Of a stretch of 64,000 bases of DNA, positions 44,501 through 51,641 are shown piece after piece; the stretch's first letter is position 1; each line of letters begins with the position of its first letter. The translations under genes were made by a program, and so were the position numbers. Origin of the DNA: DAOUJH01 sp965116555. Its GTDB lineage: Bacteria > Chloroflexota > Dehalococcoidia > Lucifugimonadales > QGNO01. The stretch lies in contig OZ220698.1 in assembly GCA_965116555.1 (NCBI GenBank), positions 620,001-684,000 on the forward strand, in the 5' to 3' direction. Below the pieces are notes generated by a model. That model did no database searches and was not told where the DNA came from. It saw nothing but the letters and a program-made list of their open reading frames with translations.

Positions 44501-44704
44501 TCACTCGTTGTCGGACAGCTCATCAAGGGTTTTTGTCCATCCGTCCCTCCATTCCTGGACCAGCGTTATTCTATCCTGGGTCTGCCCAGTGGATAGAACG
44601 GCTGAGCCGATGCTTTGACTCAAGGCGCGGTTCAGAGCGGTGATCAGGATTTCGCTTGCTTCAATCAGCCTGTTTAGGAGAAGTTCGCTATTTGGGTTGG
44701 TCAT
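44501..44704 (-). CDS. Small helical protein of unknown function
   Basis: A 67-residue protein with a good AGAGGAG site before its ATG. It is a likely two-helix protein rich in Leu, Ile and Ser (LLLNRLIEASEILITALNRA), ending in an acidic LDELSDNE. There is no signal peptide or Cys. It converges with the RRM gene and is otherwise isolated. Confidence 0.5.
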   Translation of the reverse strand: MTNPNSELLLNRLIEASEILITALNRALSQSIGSAVLSTGQTQDRITLVQEWRDGWTKTLDELSDNE

Positions 44705-44760
44705 TTGGCTCCTCTTTAGTGTGCTCTAGCAATTGCCGGATGCTGTTGCTGAGCATACAG

Positions 44761-44786
44761 GATTCTTCGCCGCGCTTGGAATAACG
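44761..44786. repeat. Dispersed repeat (family 1), degenerate copy
   Basis: GATTCTTCGCCGCGCTTGGA followed by ATAACG resembles the family-1 core (GATTCTTCGCTGCGCTCAGA ATGACAG) with several changes. It lies in the gap before the 92-residue gene. Confidence 0.45.
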
Positions 44787-44839
44787 AGTGTGGCGATTCG
44801 CAGTGTCAAAGACGGCAACCTAATTTCCGGAGGTAGGGG

Positions 44840-45118
44840 ATGGAGCAAAGGCAGCCGCGGTTTGTGCACGGCCAGGAGGTGACGGTCAGAGCGGGCATAT
44901 CCCAGATTCTGCCCGGTAAGGAAGGTTCCAGGCTATTCACCGCCGGGGATGCGGAGAGTGTGATGGGGAAGACGGGAGTGGTTGAGTTCGGCGCTTTCCC
45001 CTTGTTCTCTGTCAACCGGGACGATTGGAATGCGGGATACGGCAGCTTTGCCTACGTGGTGGCGATAGACAATGGCCGCTGGCTCATCCACGAGGACTGG
45101 TTGGAGGCCAGACAGTAG
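44840..45118 (+). CDS. Hypothetical small protein
   Basis: A 92-residue protein with a clear GGAGGTAGGGG site before its ATG. The sequence looks mainly beta: RFVHGQEVTVRAGISQIL, then GVVEFGAFPLFSVNRDDW and AYVVAIDNGRWLIHEDWLE. This could be a small SH3- or barrel-like fold. No signal peptide or Cys is seen. It ends 13 bp from the converging msrB. Family not recognised. Confidence 0.55.
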   Translation: MEQRQPRFVHGQEVTVRAGISQILPGKEGSRLFTAGDAESVMGKTGVVEFGAFPLFSVNRDDWNAGYGSFAYVVAIDNGRWLIHEDWLEARQ

Positions 45119-45131
45119 GAGCGCCCTCTTG

Positions 45132-45509
45132 CTATTCCTGGTGGGCGGCCACGAATTTCATGGAAAGGGAGTTCACGCAGTGACGGGTGTTGGTCTGGGT
45201 GAGTCTCTCTCCAACAAACACATGGCCCAGATGACCGCCACAACTGGCACACTCTATTTCCGTGCGCACGCCATCGGGGTCAGGCAGGCGGACCACGGCG
45301 CCCGGTATCTCCTTGTCGAAAGCGGGCCATCCGCAATGGGCATCGAATTTGTCGACTGATCGATAAAGCTCCGCGTTGCAGCGGCGGCAGATGTAGGTGC
45401 CGGCCTCGTAGAAGTCGTCGTACTCGCCGGAGAAGGGGGGTTCGGTCCCCTTCCCCTCGATGACGTACCGTTCCACAGGGGATAGGGGATTGTAGCTTGC
45501 TTTTTCCAT
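45132..45509 (-). CDS. msrB: Peptide methionine (R)-S-oxide reductase
   Basis: A 125-residue MsrB that reduces the R form of methionine sulfoxide. The zinc site has Cys41 and Cys44 (CRRC) and Cys87 and Cys90 (CASC). Other signatures are FDAHCGWPAF and GGHLGHVF. Catalytic Cys111 lies in NTRHCVNSLSMKF, so this is the Cys form, not a selenoprotein. msrA is not adjacent. Length is normal for a single-domain MsrB. Confidence 0.95.
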   Translation of the reverse strand: MEKASYNPLSPVERYVIEGKGTEPPFSGEYDDFYEAGTYICRRCNAELYRSVDKFDAHCGWPAFDKEIPGAVVRLPDPDGVRTEIECASCGGHLGHVFVGERLTQTNTRHCVNSLSMKFVAAHQE

Positions 45510-45582
45510 GGTTGCCGCTCACTTCTTGAGTTTTGTCCAGTATAGCACTTGGTTGCTGTGCACGGGCATACAGTCGACCAAC

Positions 45583-46611
45583 CTAAAGTGCTAACTCCAC
45601 TCCCACGCCTTGCGCCAGCGCTTTCTCATAGGCGTAGTTGAATGCCACTACGTCCAGGGCGGCCAGGCCGGTGGAGTCCATAACCGTCACTTCGTCTTCG
45701 CTTTCTCTGCCGTTCTTCCATCCGTTGACTATTTCCCCCAACTCGGCGTGTACGTCGTCCTCGCTCATCGTGCCCTGGGCGACGGGTTCGCTTATTTCAC
45801 CGCCTATCTTGCACTGTTCGAGGCTGTCGACTACGACCTTGGCGCGGGCCAGTATTGCGGGATCAAGTTCCCTTTTGCCGGGGGCGTCGGAGCCGAAGGC
45901 GTTGAGATGGGTTCCGGGGGACACCCATCCGTTCTGGACAACCGCCTCCGTGGAGCGGGTGGTGCAGTAGACGATGTCGACGCCCTGCACCGCCTCGGCC
46001 GGCGAGGAGACGGGTTTCAGGGTGACGCCCAGTTCACTGGCCATATCGGCGGCGAACTGCTGGGAGGAAGCCTCTGTCCGGCTCCATATCCTGATCTCTT
46101 CAGGGGAGCCGTACTGGGCAAGGTGACAGCGCAGAGTGTGCCTGCCAAGGTTTCCCGCGCCCACCATTGCTATGCGGCGCACGTCCGAGGTAGCCAGATA
46201 CTTGGAGGCTATGGCGGCGGCCGCGCCCGTCCTGAGGAAGGAGATGAAGAAGGAGCCCTGGGCCATTATGCACCTGGGGACTCCCGTTTCGACATCGGTG
46301 AGCACGGCGAAGCTGTGCATGCTGGACAGACCGAACTTGGAGGGGTTATCGGCGTAGCCGAATCCCAGCGTCGAGCATAGGGTAGGGACGGAGGCCATGG
46401 AGCCCGACCTGAAATCGACGTCACTGTTGGGCACAGTGGTGTGGTAGGCCACCATTGGCGAAAAGCTGGAAGGGACCTGCCCCTTGAGGCTTTGGGCGTA
46501 CAGCCGGAAGGCCGTTTCGGCGTGCTCCAGGGCTTCGCCAGGCGTGATCAGCGGCCTGACATCCTCTTCCGATAGGTAGAGCACCTTTGCTGCGCCTCTA
46601 TCCGCGGACAT
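45583..46611 (-). CDS. Ornithine cyclodeaminase / mu-crystallin family protein
   Basis: A 342-residue Rossmann-fold protein. The dinucleotide site is RIAMVGAGNLGRHTLRC, with an upstream GSMASVPTLCSTLGFGYADN segment and VVDSLEQCKIGGEIS towards the end. Family members cyclise ornithine to proline or reduce ketimines. Catalytic Asp identity is not obvious, so activity as a true cyclodeaminase is uncertain; a ketimine or alanine dehydrogenase role is possible. The ATG at 46611 has AGGAGG six bases upstream. Confidence 0.85.
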   Translation of the reverse strand: MSADRGAAKVLYLSEEDVRPLITPGEALEHAETAFRLYAQSLKGQVPSSFSPMVAYHTTVPNSDVDFRSGSMASVPTLCSTLGFGYADNPSKFGLSSMHSFAVLTDVETGVPRCIMAQGSFFISFLRTGAAAAIASKYLATSDVRRIAMVGAGNLGRHTLRCHLAQYGSPEEIRIWSRTEASSQQFAADMASELGVTLKPVSSPAEAVQGVDIVYCTTRSTEAVVQNGWVSPGTHLNAFGSDAPGKRELDPAILARAKVVVDSLEQCKIGGEISEPVAQGTMSEDDVHAELGEIVNGWKNGRESEDEVTVMDSTGLAALDVVAFNYAYEKALAQGVGVELAL

Positions 46612-46692
46612 TTGTTCCTCCTAGTGGTATCTAGGGTGTATTCGTCTGCGCTTCCCGCATAAGTTACCACACATTCAATGGGCGGGAACCCG

Positions 46693-47448
46693 CTACCCGC
46701 GGCCGATGTAGGGCATGTCGGTTGCCATGATCGTGATGAATTGGACGTTCGTGTCCAGTGGCAGATTCGACATGTACACGACTGTGCTGGCGACGTGCTC
46801 GACGTTGAACGTGGGCTCTACCTTAAGCGAGCCGTCGGCCTGCGGCGCGCCGTCCTGCATCGAGGACGTCATGTCCGTCGCGGCGTTGCCGATGTCGATC
46901 TGGCCGCACGCGATGTTGTACTTGCGGCCGTCGAGCGAGGTCGACTTGGTCAGGCCGGTGATGGCGTGCTTTGTAGAGGTATAGGGGGCCGAGTCGGGGC
47001 GCGGCGCGTAGGCCGCTATCGAGCCATTGTTGATGATCCGGCCGCCCATCGGCTGCTGGGCCTTCATGATCTTGATCGCTTCCTGAGTGCAGAGGAACGT
47101 CCCCGTTAGGTTCGTATCGACCACCCGTTGCCACTGTTCGTAGGTCAGGTCTTCCAGGGGCACCCGGGGCGCTCCGTGGCCTGCGTTGTTGAACAGCACG
47201 TCCAGCCTGCCGAACGCCTGCATGGTCTTGGCGAACAACCTGCGGACCGACTCGGGGTCTCCCACGTCCGTGCGGACGGCCAGGATGGGCGCGCCGGCTC
47301 CGGCCTCCGCCTTCGTTTCCTGCAATGGCTCCATTCGACGCCCCGCTATGACGACGGAGTAACCGTCTCGCAGCAGCGCCAGCGCCGAATGCTTGCCGAT
47401 CCCCGTCCCGCCTCCCGTAACGATAGCGACCCGTCGGTTTGTGCTCAT
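46693..47448 (-). CDS. Short-chain dehydrogenase/reductase (SDR)
   Basis: A 251-residue classical SDR. The cofactor motif VTGGGTGIGKHSALALL is followed by LFNNAGHG, with catalytic Ser in INNGSIAAYAP and YTSTKHAITGLTK holding Tyr and Lys. The start was set at the ATG at 47448, nine bases from GGGAG; an upstream ATG would add three residues. The coding sequence uses more C and G at third positions than the neighbours, which fits separate origin. Substrate is unknown. Confidence 0.92.
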   Translation of the reverse strand: MSTNRRVAIVTGGGTGIGKHSALALLRDGYSVVIAGRRMEPLQETKAEAGAGAPILAVRTDVGDPESVRRLFAKTMQAFGRLDVLFNNAGHGAPRVPLEDLTYEQWQRVVDTNLTGTFLCTQEAIKIMKAQQPMGGRIINNGSIAAYAPRPDSAPYTSTKHAITGLTKSTSLDGRKYNIACGQIDIGNAATDMTSSMQDGAPQADGSLKVEPTFNVEHVASTVVYMSNLPLDTNVQFITIMATDMPYIGRG

Positions 47449-47559
47449 CCGTAGCATCTCCCGGTTATGCGTTTTGTCATGGCCTCAGAATAGCGTCTCT
47501 CAGCCATGACGTGAAGACGTCCCAAGGCAATGAAGAGGACGGGTGGGGGGAAGGGATCT

Positions 47560-47636
47560 TGGTGCCCCCAAGGGGATTCGAACCCCTGATCTCCACCTTG
47601 AAAGGGTGGCGTGCTAGGCCGCTACACCATGGGGGC
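47560..47636 (-). tRNA. tRNA-Glu (UUC)
   Basis: On the minus strand the sequence folds as a tRNA. The acceptor GCCCCCA pairs with TGGGGGC, the D-arm is GTGTAGCGGCCTAGCAC and the anticodon stem is CCACC/GGTGG around loop CTTTCAA. The T-arm is AGGGGTTCGAATCCCCT. The anticodon is TTC (Glu). Discriminator A and CCA are encoded (through 47560). Confidence 0.95.
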
Positions 47637-47675
47637 GTTGTGGACACAATGTAAAACTATAGCAGGACAAGCCCA

Positions 47676-48701
47676 TCAGGGATAGAGAGACGGGTTCTCC
47701 AGCCCTGTGGTCTCCGGCAGGCCGAACATGAGATTCATGTTCTGGACGGCCTGACCCGCTGCGCCTTTCACCAGGTTGTCCAGGCAGCTCACTACCACCA
47801 AGCGCCGTGCTTTCTCGTCGATTGTTGGGTAGACCAGGCAGTAGTTGCTGCCCAGCGTTTGCTTGGTCTGCGGCGGCAGGTCGGTGACGCGCACGAAAGG
47901 CTCAGAGCGGTACGACTCCTGGTAAAGCCGGCGCACCTGCTCCTTGCTGATCCCGTCGACCAGCGGAGCGTAGCAGGTGGCAAGGATTCCGCGTGTCATC
48001 GGTATGCGGTGGGGGATGAAGGTGACCCTGGCGCTGTCCGCTTCACGGAGCCCGGCCAGCTCTTGCGCTATCTCAGGTTGGTGGCCGTGTCCGTCAAGGC
48101 CGTAGGCCACAACGTTTTCGTTGGCTTCGGCGTAGTGATCCATGATGTTGGTGGCCAGGCCGCCGCGCCCCGCGCCTGATATGCCCGACTTGGCGTCGAT
48201 AATGATGTCGTCGGCGATGATTCCCTCGCGTACGGCGGGCAGCAAGGCCAGGATGGAGGCCTCCGGATAGCAGCCGGGGTTGGCGGTCAGATTGGCGCTC
48301 TTGATATTCTCGCGGTGTATCTCCGGCAGGCCGTAGACCGCGTCGGAGAGGAGGTGTGGGGCCGGGTGCTCTACTTTGTACGCCGACTGGAAAGCTGAGG
48401 CGTCGCGAATGCGGAAGTCTGCGGCGATATCGATGGCCTTGACGCCCTGCTCCACGAAAGGGGCCAGAGCCGCAGCGCTGGCGCCGCTGGGCAGGGCGGA
48501 GAATACGATATCCACCGAACCTTCGATGGACTCCGTGATAGGCAAGTCGATGTCCCAAAGGTAGGGCATTACCTCTGGGACGCGCTTGCCAGCCGCGCTG
48601 CGCCCGGTGACGGAGACCACCTGGGCCTCCGGGTGCCGCCAGAGCAAACGCGCCAGCTCTGAGCCTGAGTATCCTGTGACGTTGATTATGCCTGCCTTCA
48701 T
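47676..48701 (-). CDS. argC: N-acetyl-gamma-glutamyl-phosphate reductase
   Basis: A 341-residue ArgC, third step of arginine synthesis (N-acetylglutamyl phosphate plus NADPH to the semialdehyde). The N-terminal IINVTGYSGSELARLL binds the cofactor, the catalytic Cys144 lies in NLTANPGCYPEASI, and SGISGAGRGG and HGHQPEIAQEL are substrate-site features. The ATG at 48701 has AGGAG upstream. No other arg gene is in the window, so it is solitary here. Confidence 0.96.
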   Translation of the reverse strand: MKAGIINVTGYSGSELARLLWRHPEAQVVSVTGRSAAGKRVPEVMPYLWDIDLPITESIEGSVDIVFSALPSGASAAALAPFVEQGVKAIDIAADFRIRDASAFQSAYKVEHPAPHLLSDAVYGLPEIHRENIKSANLTANPGCYPEASILALLPAVREGIIADDIIIDAKSGISGAGRGGLATNIMDHYAEANENVVAYGLDGHGHQPEIAQELAGLREADSARVTFIPHRIPMTRGILATCYAPLVDGISKEQVRRLYQESYRSEPFVRVTDLPPQTKQTLGSNYCLVYPTIDEKARRLVVVSCLDNLVKGAAGQAVQNMNLMFGLPETTGLENPSLYP

Positions 48702-48825
48702 GCGATTCTCCTATACAACCAGCATGACGAGTATAACAAGAGGAGGCGGCGCTCACAATCAGGAGTGGGTGCGTCTCTGCTCAACAAGCTCACCATGAGC
48801 GGGTGAAGTGGTGTTCAGCAGTAGG

Positions 48826-49467
48826 CTAGTTGGAGGCTATACGCTCCACTGCCTTCCGTACATCGAAGAAGTCTTGAAATTCGGAGCAGGGAAGGTCATT
48901 CGACTGAAAGTGACTGTAGAGAGTACTCCTAGCGATGACGTAGTCCGATTCTGATGCGGCCGGTATGTCGGAATTGCCGTCGCCTATATAAACTACGGAG
49001 CGGCGCCGGCTCTTGTGGTGACGCAGCCATGAGAGTTTGAAACCCTGTAAGCAATCCGAGCCGGACGGGTCCGGGTAGGACAGTACGACCCCGCTGGGGG
49101 TGATTTGACTGCGCGCGCAGTGCACTTTAATGCTGGACAGGCCCAGGCTGCGCATCACAGGGAGTACGTAAAAGTCTATACCGTTGCTCACTACAGTGAA
49201 GTCAATGCCGCTGTTCAAGCAGTACTCTACGAACTGGGAAAAGCCGGGGCGCACTTCAACGTTGGCGAGCACGAAATCCGTTATGGCTGCTCCATCTGCG
49301 TTGAGCAGCGCGAACTGGCGTCTGTTGTTCTCTTCGACACTGATCTGCCCGGTGTCGTAGAGCGCCTGTATAGACCGCCATCCCTCACTGCCGAAGGCTT
49401 GCAACAGCAGATAGCTGACGTTGCTGGTGGCAATCGTCTCATCAAAATCACATTGCACAGTCAGCAT
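48826..49467 (-). CDS. HAD-IB family phosphatase, MtnX-like
   Basis: A 213-residue HAD phosphatase. The active-site strand is VQCDFDETIATSNVS, the second motif Ser is in FTVVSNGIDFY, and the third and fourth motifs include YIGDGNSDIPAASESD. The sequence layout resembles MtnX, the phosphatase of methionine salvage. It lies 8 bp after the CDP-alcohol transferase gene in the same operon. There it may remove a phosphate from the alcohol-phosphate product rather than act in methionine salvage. That assignment is inference from position. Confidence 0.8.
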   Translation of the reverse strand: MLTVQCDFDETIATSNVSYLLLQAFGSEGWRSIQALYDTGQISVEENNRRQFALLNADGAAITDFVLANVEVRPGFSQFVEYCLNSGIDFTVVSNGIDFYVLPVMRSLGLSSIKVHCARSQITPSGVVLSYPDPSGSDCLQGFKLSWLRHHKSRRRSVVYIGDGNSDIPAASESDYVIARSTLYSHFQSNDLPCSEFQDFFDVRKAVERIASN

Positions 49468-49475
49468 AGGAAGAC

Positions 49476-50090
49476 CTAGCTCATGCCTCTTCTGGCTACG
49501 GCGAGACGCCAGACCACTACCAGGTTGGTTGCCACGGCAAGGATGAGGAGCGTGGCGGCGCCCTGTCCGACGATGGCCCCCACCATGACCACAAGCAACC
49601 GCGCATCTCTTGAAGCGAGGGAACCGGCAAGGCCGTGGAAAGTTCCTCTCAGGGTAGCCTCGGCGCGGGCGCGGGAGTAGCTGATCATAAGGGAGCCTGC
49701 AATGGCGAGGAGGCCGAGAGTGAGCACCAGCGAATCCGCTGTCCTGGCTTCGAATTCCAGTGACCAGTAGGTGAGACCGGCCAGAATGGCTACGTCAGCG
49801 TAGCGGTCCAACACAGCGTCGAAGAAGCCGCCGAAGGGGCTGGCCATATCCTTGACGCGCGCCAGGTCTCCGTCCGCGCCGTCCACAATAGACGAGAGCT
49901 GGGCGGCAATACCGGCCCAGATGTTGTAGCCGGTAAAGAACAGCCATAGTGAAGCCAGCGCAATTACAAAGCTGACGAACGATACGTGGTTAGGTGTGAA
50001 GGGCGTCCTGGCTAATAAGGCAGCCAGGGGACGTGAAAGCCTCCGGTTAAGGTAGTGCGATACCAGCCCTTCTTTCGGTGATTGTGCCAT
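49476..50090 (-). CDS. CDP-alcohol phosphatidyltransferase family protein
   Basis: A 204-residue membrane protein. It has the family motif D-G-x2-A-R-x8-G-x3-D-x3-D, read here as GDLARVKDMASPFGGFFDAV and LDRYAD, about residues 70-100. About five or six membrane helices are likely. Family members join a CDP-activated alcohol to another alcohol or phosphate to make phospholipid or inositol-phosphate products. It starts at ATG 50090, 44 bp inside the nucleotidyltransferase gene, so the two are coupled. With an IPCT-like partner, a DIPP-synthase-like role is plausible; a phospholipid role cannot be excluded. Confidence 0.85.
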   Translation of the reverse strand: MAQSPKEGLVSHYLNRRLSRPLAALLARTPFTPNHVSFVSFVIALASLWLFFTGYNIWAGIAAQLSSIVDGADGDLARVKDMASPFGGFFDAVLDRYADVAILAGLTYWSLEFEARTADSLVLTLGLLAIAGSLMISYSRARAEATLRGTFHGLAGSLASRDARLLVVMVGAIVGQGAATLLILAVATNLVVVWRLAVARRGMS

Positions 50091-50805
50091 TATTTCCAGA
50101 GACAGCTTCCCTTACGTATACCAAGTCCTCCCACGTGTCCACGTCATGCCAGAAGCTGCCGGAGACGTCGCAGGCTTGCAAAGCGCCGCCCTCATTGATC
50201 AGACGAGTGACGGCGTGGCTGAGCTCGTACTGTTTCCTTTCTGTGGAGAGCTCTTTGTCGATTGCTTCGAAAATGTCGGGCGAGAACCTGAAAACGCCGG
50301 CGTCTATGCCGTTCCAGTGCTCCAAGTTCTTACCTATGGAGAGTATGAAGCCGCGCTCTTCTACCAGTACCCTGGTGCCTTCTTCCATCTGGCGTAGAGA
50401 GAAGTCGAAGTCTACGGCCAAAGCGTTGCCCTTTCCTTGGACGTTCAATAGAGGCGCGAGAAGGTCCGGCGAGACCATGTGGTCGGCCATGGAGAGGATG
50501 ATAGGCTCGTTATTGCTGAAGCGGCTAGCTGCGTAAACGGAGAGGGCGTTGCCAAACTTGTAGTGCCGGTTGAAGATGAATTGAACTTTGAGCCCGTACC
50601 GTGAACCGTTGCCCACCCATCGCTCTAAGTATTCCCCCTGGTGTCCGGTGATTATTGCTATATCTTTTATTCCCGACTGGGAGAAAGCCTGCAAGGTGTA
50701 GTCTATGATGGGACGGCCTGCTACGGGTAGAAGAACCTTGTGTTTGACGTTGTGGTGGCGGGCAAGTCTTGAACCGAACCCTGCCGCCAGTATCACTCCT
50801 TTCAT
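50047..50805 (-). CDS. Sugar/inositol-phosphate nucleotidyltransferase (IPCT-like)
   Basis: A 252-residue NTP-transferase fold protein. The nucleotide loop is ILAAGFGSRLARHHN, the phosphate Lys follows in KVLLPVAGRPIIDYTL, and the metal Asp is in LSMADHMVS. The gene order (nucleotidyltransferase then CDP-alcohol transferase) is the same as in the fused IPCT/DIPPS enzymes of Archaeoglobus and some bacteria. It may therefore activate inositol-1-phosphate or another polyol phosphate with CTP. The ATG at 50805 has AAGGAGG about eight bases upstream. Confidence 0.85.
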   Translation of the reverse strand: MKGVILAAGFGSRLARHHNVKHKVLLPVAGRPIIDYTLQAFSQSGIKDIAIITGHQGEYLERWVGNGSRYGLKVQFIFNRHYKFGNALSVYAASRFSNNEPIILSMADHMVSPDLLAPLLNVQGKGNALAVDFDFSLRQMEEGTRVLVEERGFILSIGKNLEHWNGIDAGVFRFSPDIFEAIDKELSTERKQYELSHAVTRLINEGGALQACDVSGSFWHDVDTWEDLVYVREAVSGNNGTITERRAGIALP

Positions 50806-51266
50806 GTGTTAAACCTCCTTTTGTGGTCTATGGCGCCCGTAAAGTTGCTTCAAAGCGCAAAGAAAAGGCAAAGCGCCAAGGAGAGGGCCAGCATGAAATA
50901 GAACGCTGACGGAGTTAGCCATCGGCGCTGCCGTGGGCAGCGCATAGCTCCGTTAGCTCAGGTTTTAACAGCATGAGACAGATCTGTCAAATGCCAAACG
51001 TCAAGCGGGAAGCGCGGGATGAGCGGTTAGCGCCTTCAAATGGCGCACCATGCGACAGACCGAGTACAACGTGTCCGTATCTACGACGGTCTACCCGCAG
51101 ATATGGGATGAACAGCGGCCATACCGTGTCTCCGTCGATGATTCCAAGAAGCCCGCACGGTTCCCCCCCCCCCGGGGGGAACTTCTCACGGAAGGCATAG
51201 AATTTGCCGTCTTGAATGGACACAGTGACAGCCCTGTTTTCCGCCTCTATTAAGCCGGGATAGGCG
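50806..51266. other. Gene-free stretch with nested hairpin and C11G6 tract
   Basis: About 460 bp carry no supported gene. At 50909-50953 a nested hairpin forms: outer arms ACGGAG (50909-50914) / CTCCGT (50948-50953) and inner GCGCTGCC (50925-50932) / GGCAGCGC (50936-50943) with a 3-base loop. At 51163-51179 there is an 11-base C run followed by six G. Short overlapping frames on both strands run through the tract and look like chance or decayed coding sequence. The tract may be a sequencing or slippage hot spot. Confidence 0.5.
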
Positions 51267-51554
51267 TTATACCCCATCGACGATTATGGTATTGGCGATG
51301 CAACACCTTGAGCGCATCTCCCCAAGCCTCTGATACTCCGGTGTGTTGACCAGATCCAGGAGCTTCTCATAGCTTTCGAACTCTATGACAACTATGCGGT
51401 TGGGCTTTCGATCGCCCGCAACGACTTGGGTGGTCCCGCCCCGCGCCAGATATCTGCCGTTGTTAGCCAGAACGAACTCCAGCATTCCTCTAGCGAATTC
51501 ATCGAACAGAGCCTGGTCAGTAACTTCCTGGTCGGCTATCAAATATCCTGCCAT
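51267..51554 (-). CDS. DUF1330 protein, copy 2
   Basis: A 95-residue paralogue of the protein at 42181-42468. It shares MAGYLIADQEVTDQALFDEF at the start, NNGRYLARGGTTQVVAGD, and RIVVIEFESYEKLLDL. The start is ATG 51554 with GAGAGG about eight bases upstream; the upstream frame adds 19 unrelated residues. It lies between the nucleobase permease and the gene-free stretch, and might be co-transcribed with the permease, 87 bp upstream. Function is unknown. Confidence 0.85.
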   Translation of the reverse strand: MAGYLIADQEVTDQALFDEFARGMLEFVLANNGRYLARGGTTQVVAGDRKPNRIVVIEFESYEKLLDLVNTPEYQRLGEMRSRCCIANTIIVDGV

Positions 51555-51641
51555 TTCAATACCTCTCTTCCGGTTTTCTTTCCTGGATTCGTTGGCACGT
51601 CTTGCAATCAAGCTAGTTCCTATGGACCATCGCGAATACGT

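Noticed and set aside
50987..51277. Frames on both strands through the C11G6 tract
   Set aside because: Neither has a recognised motif, and both depend on the exact homopolymer length, so they are described only as a gene-free stretch.
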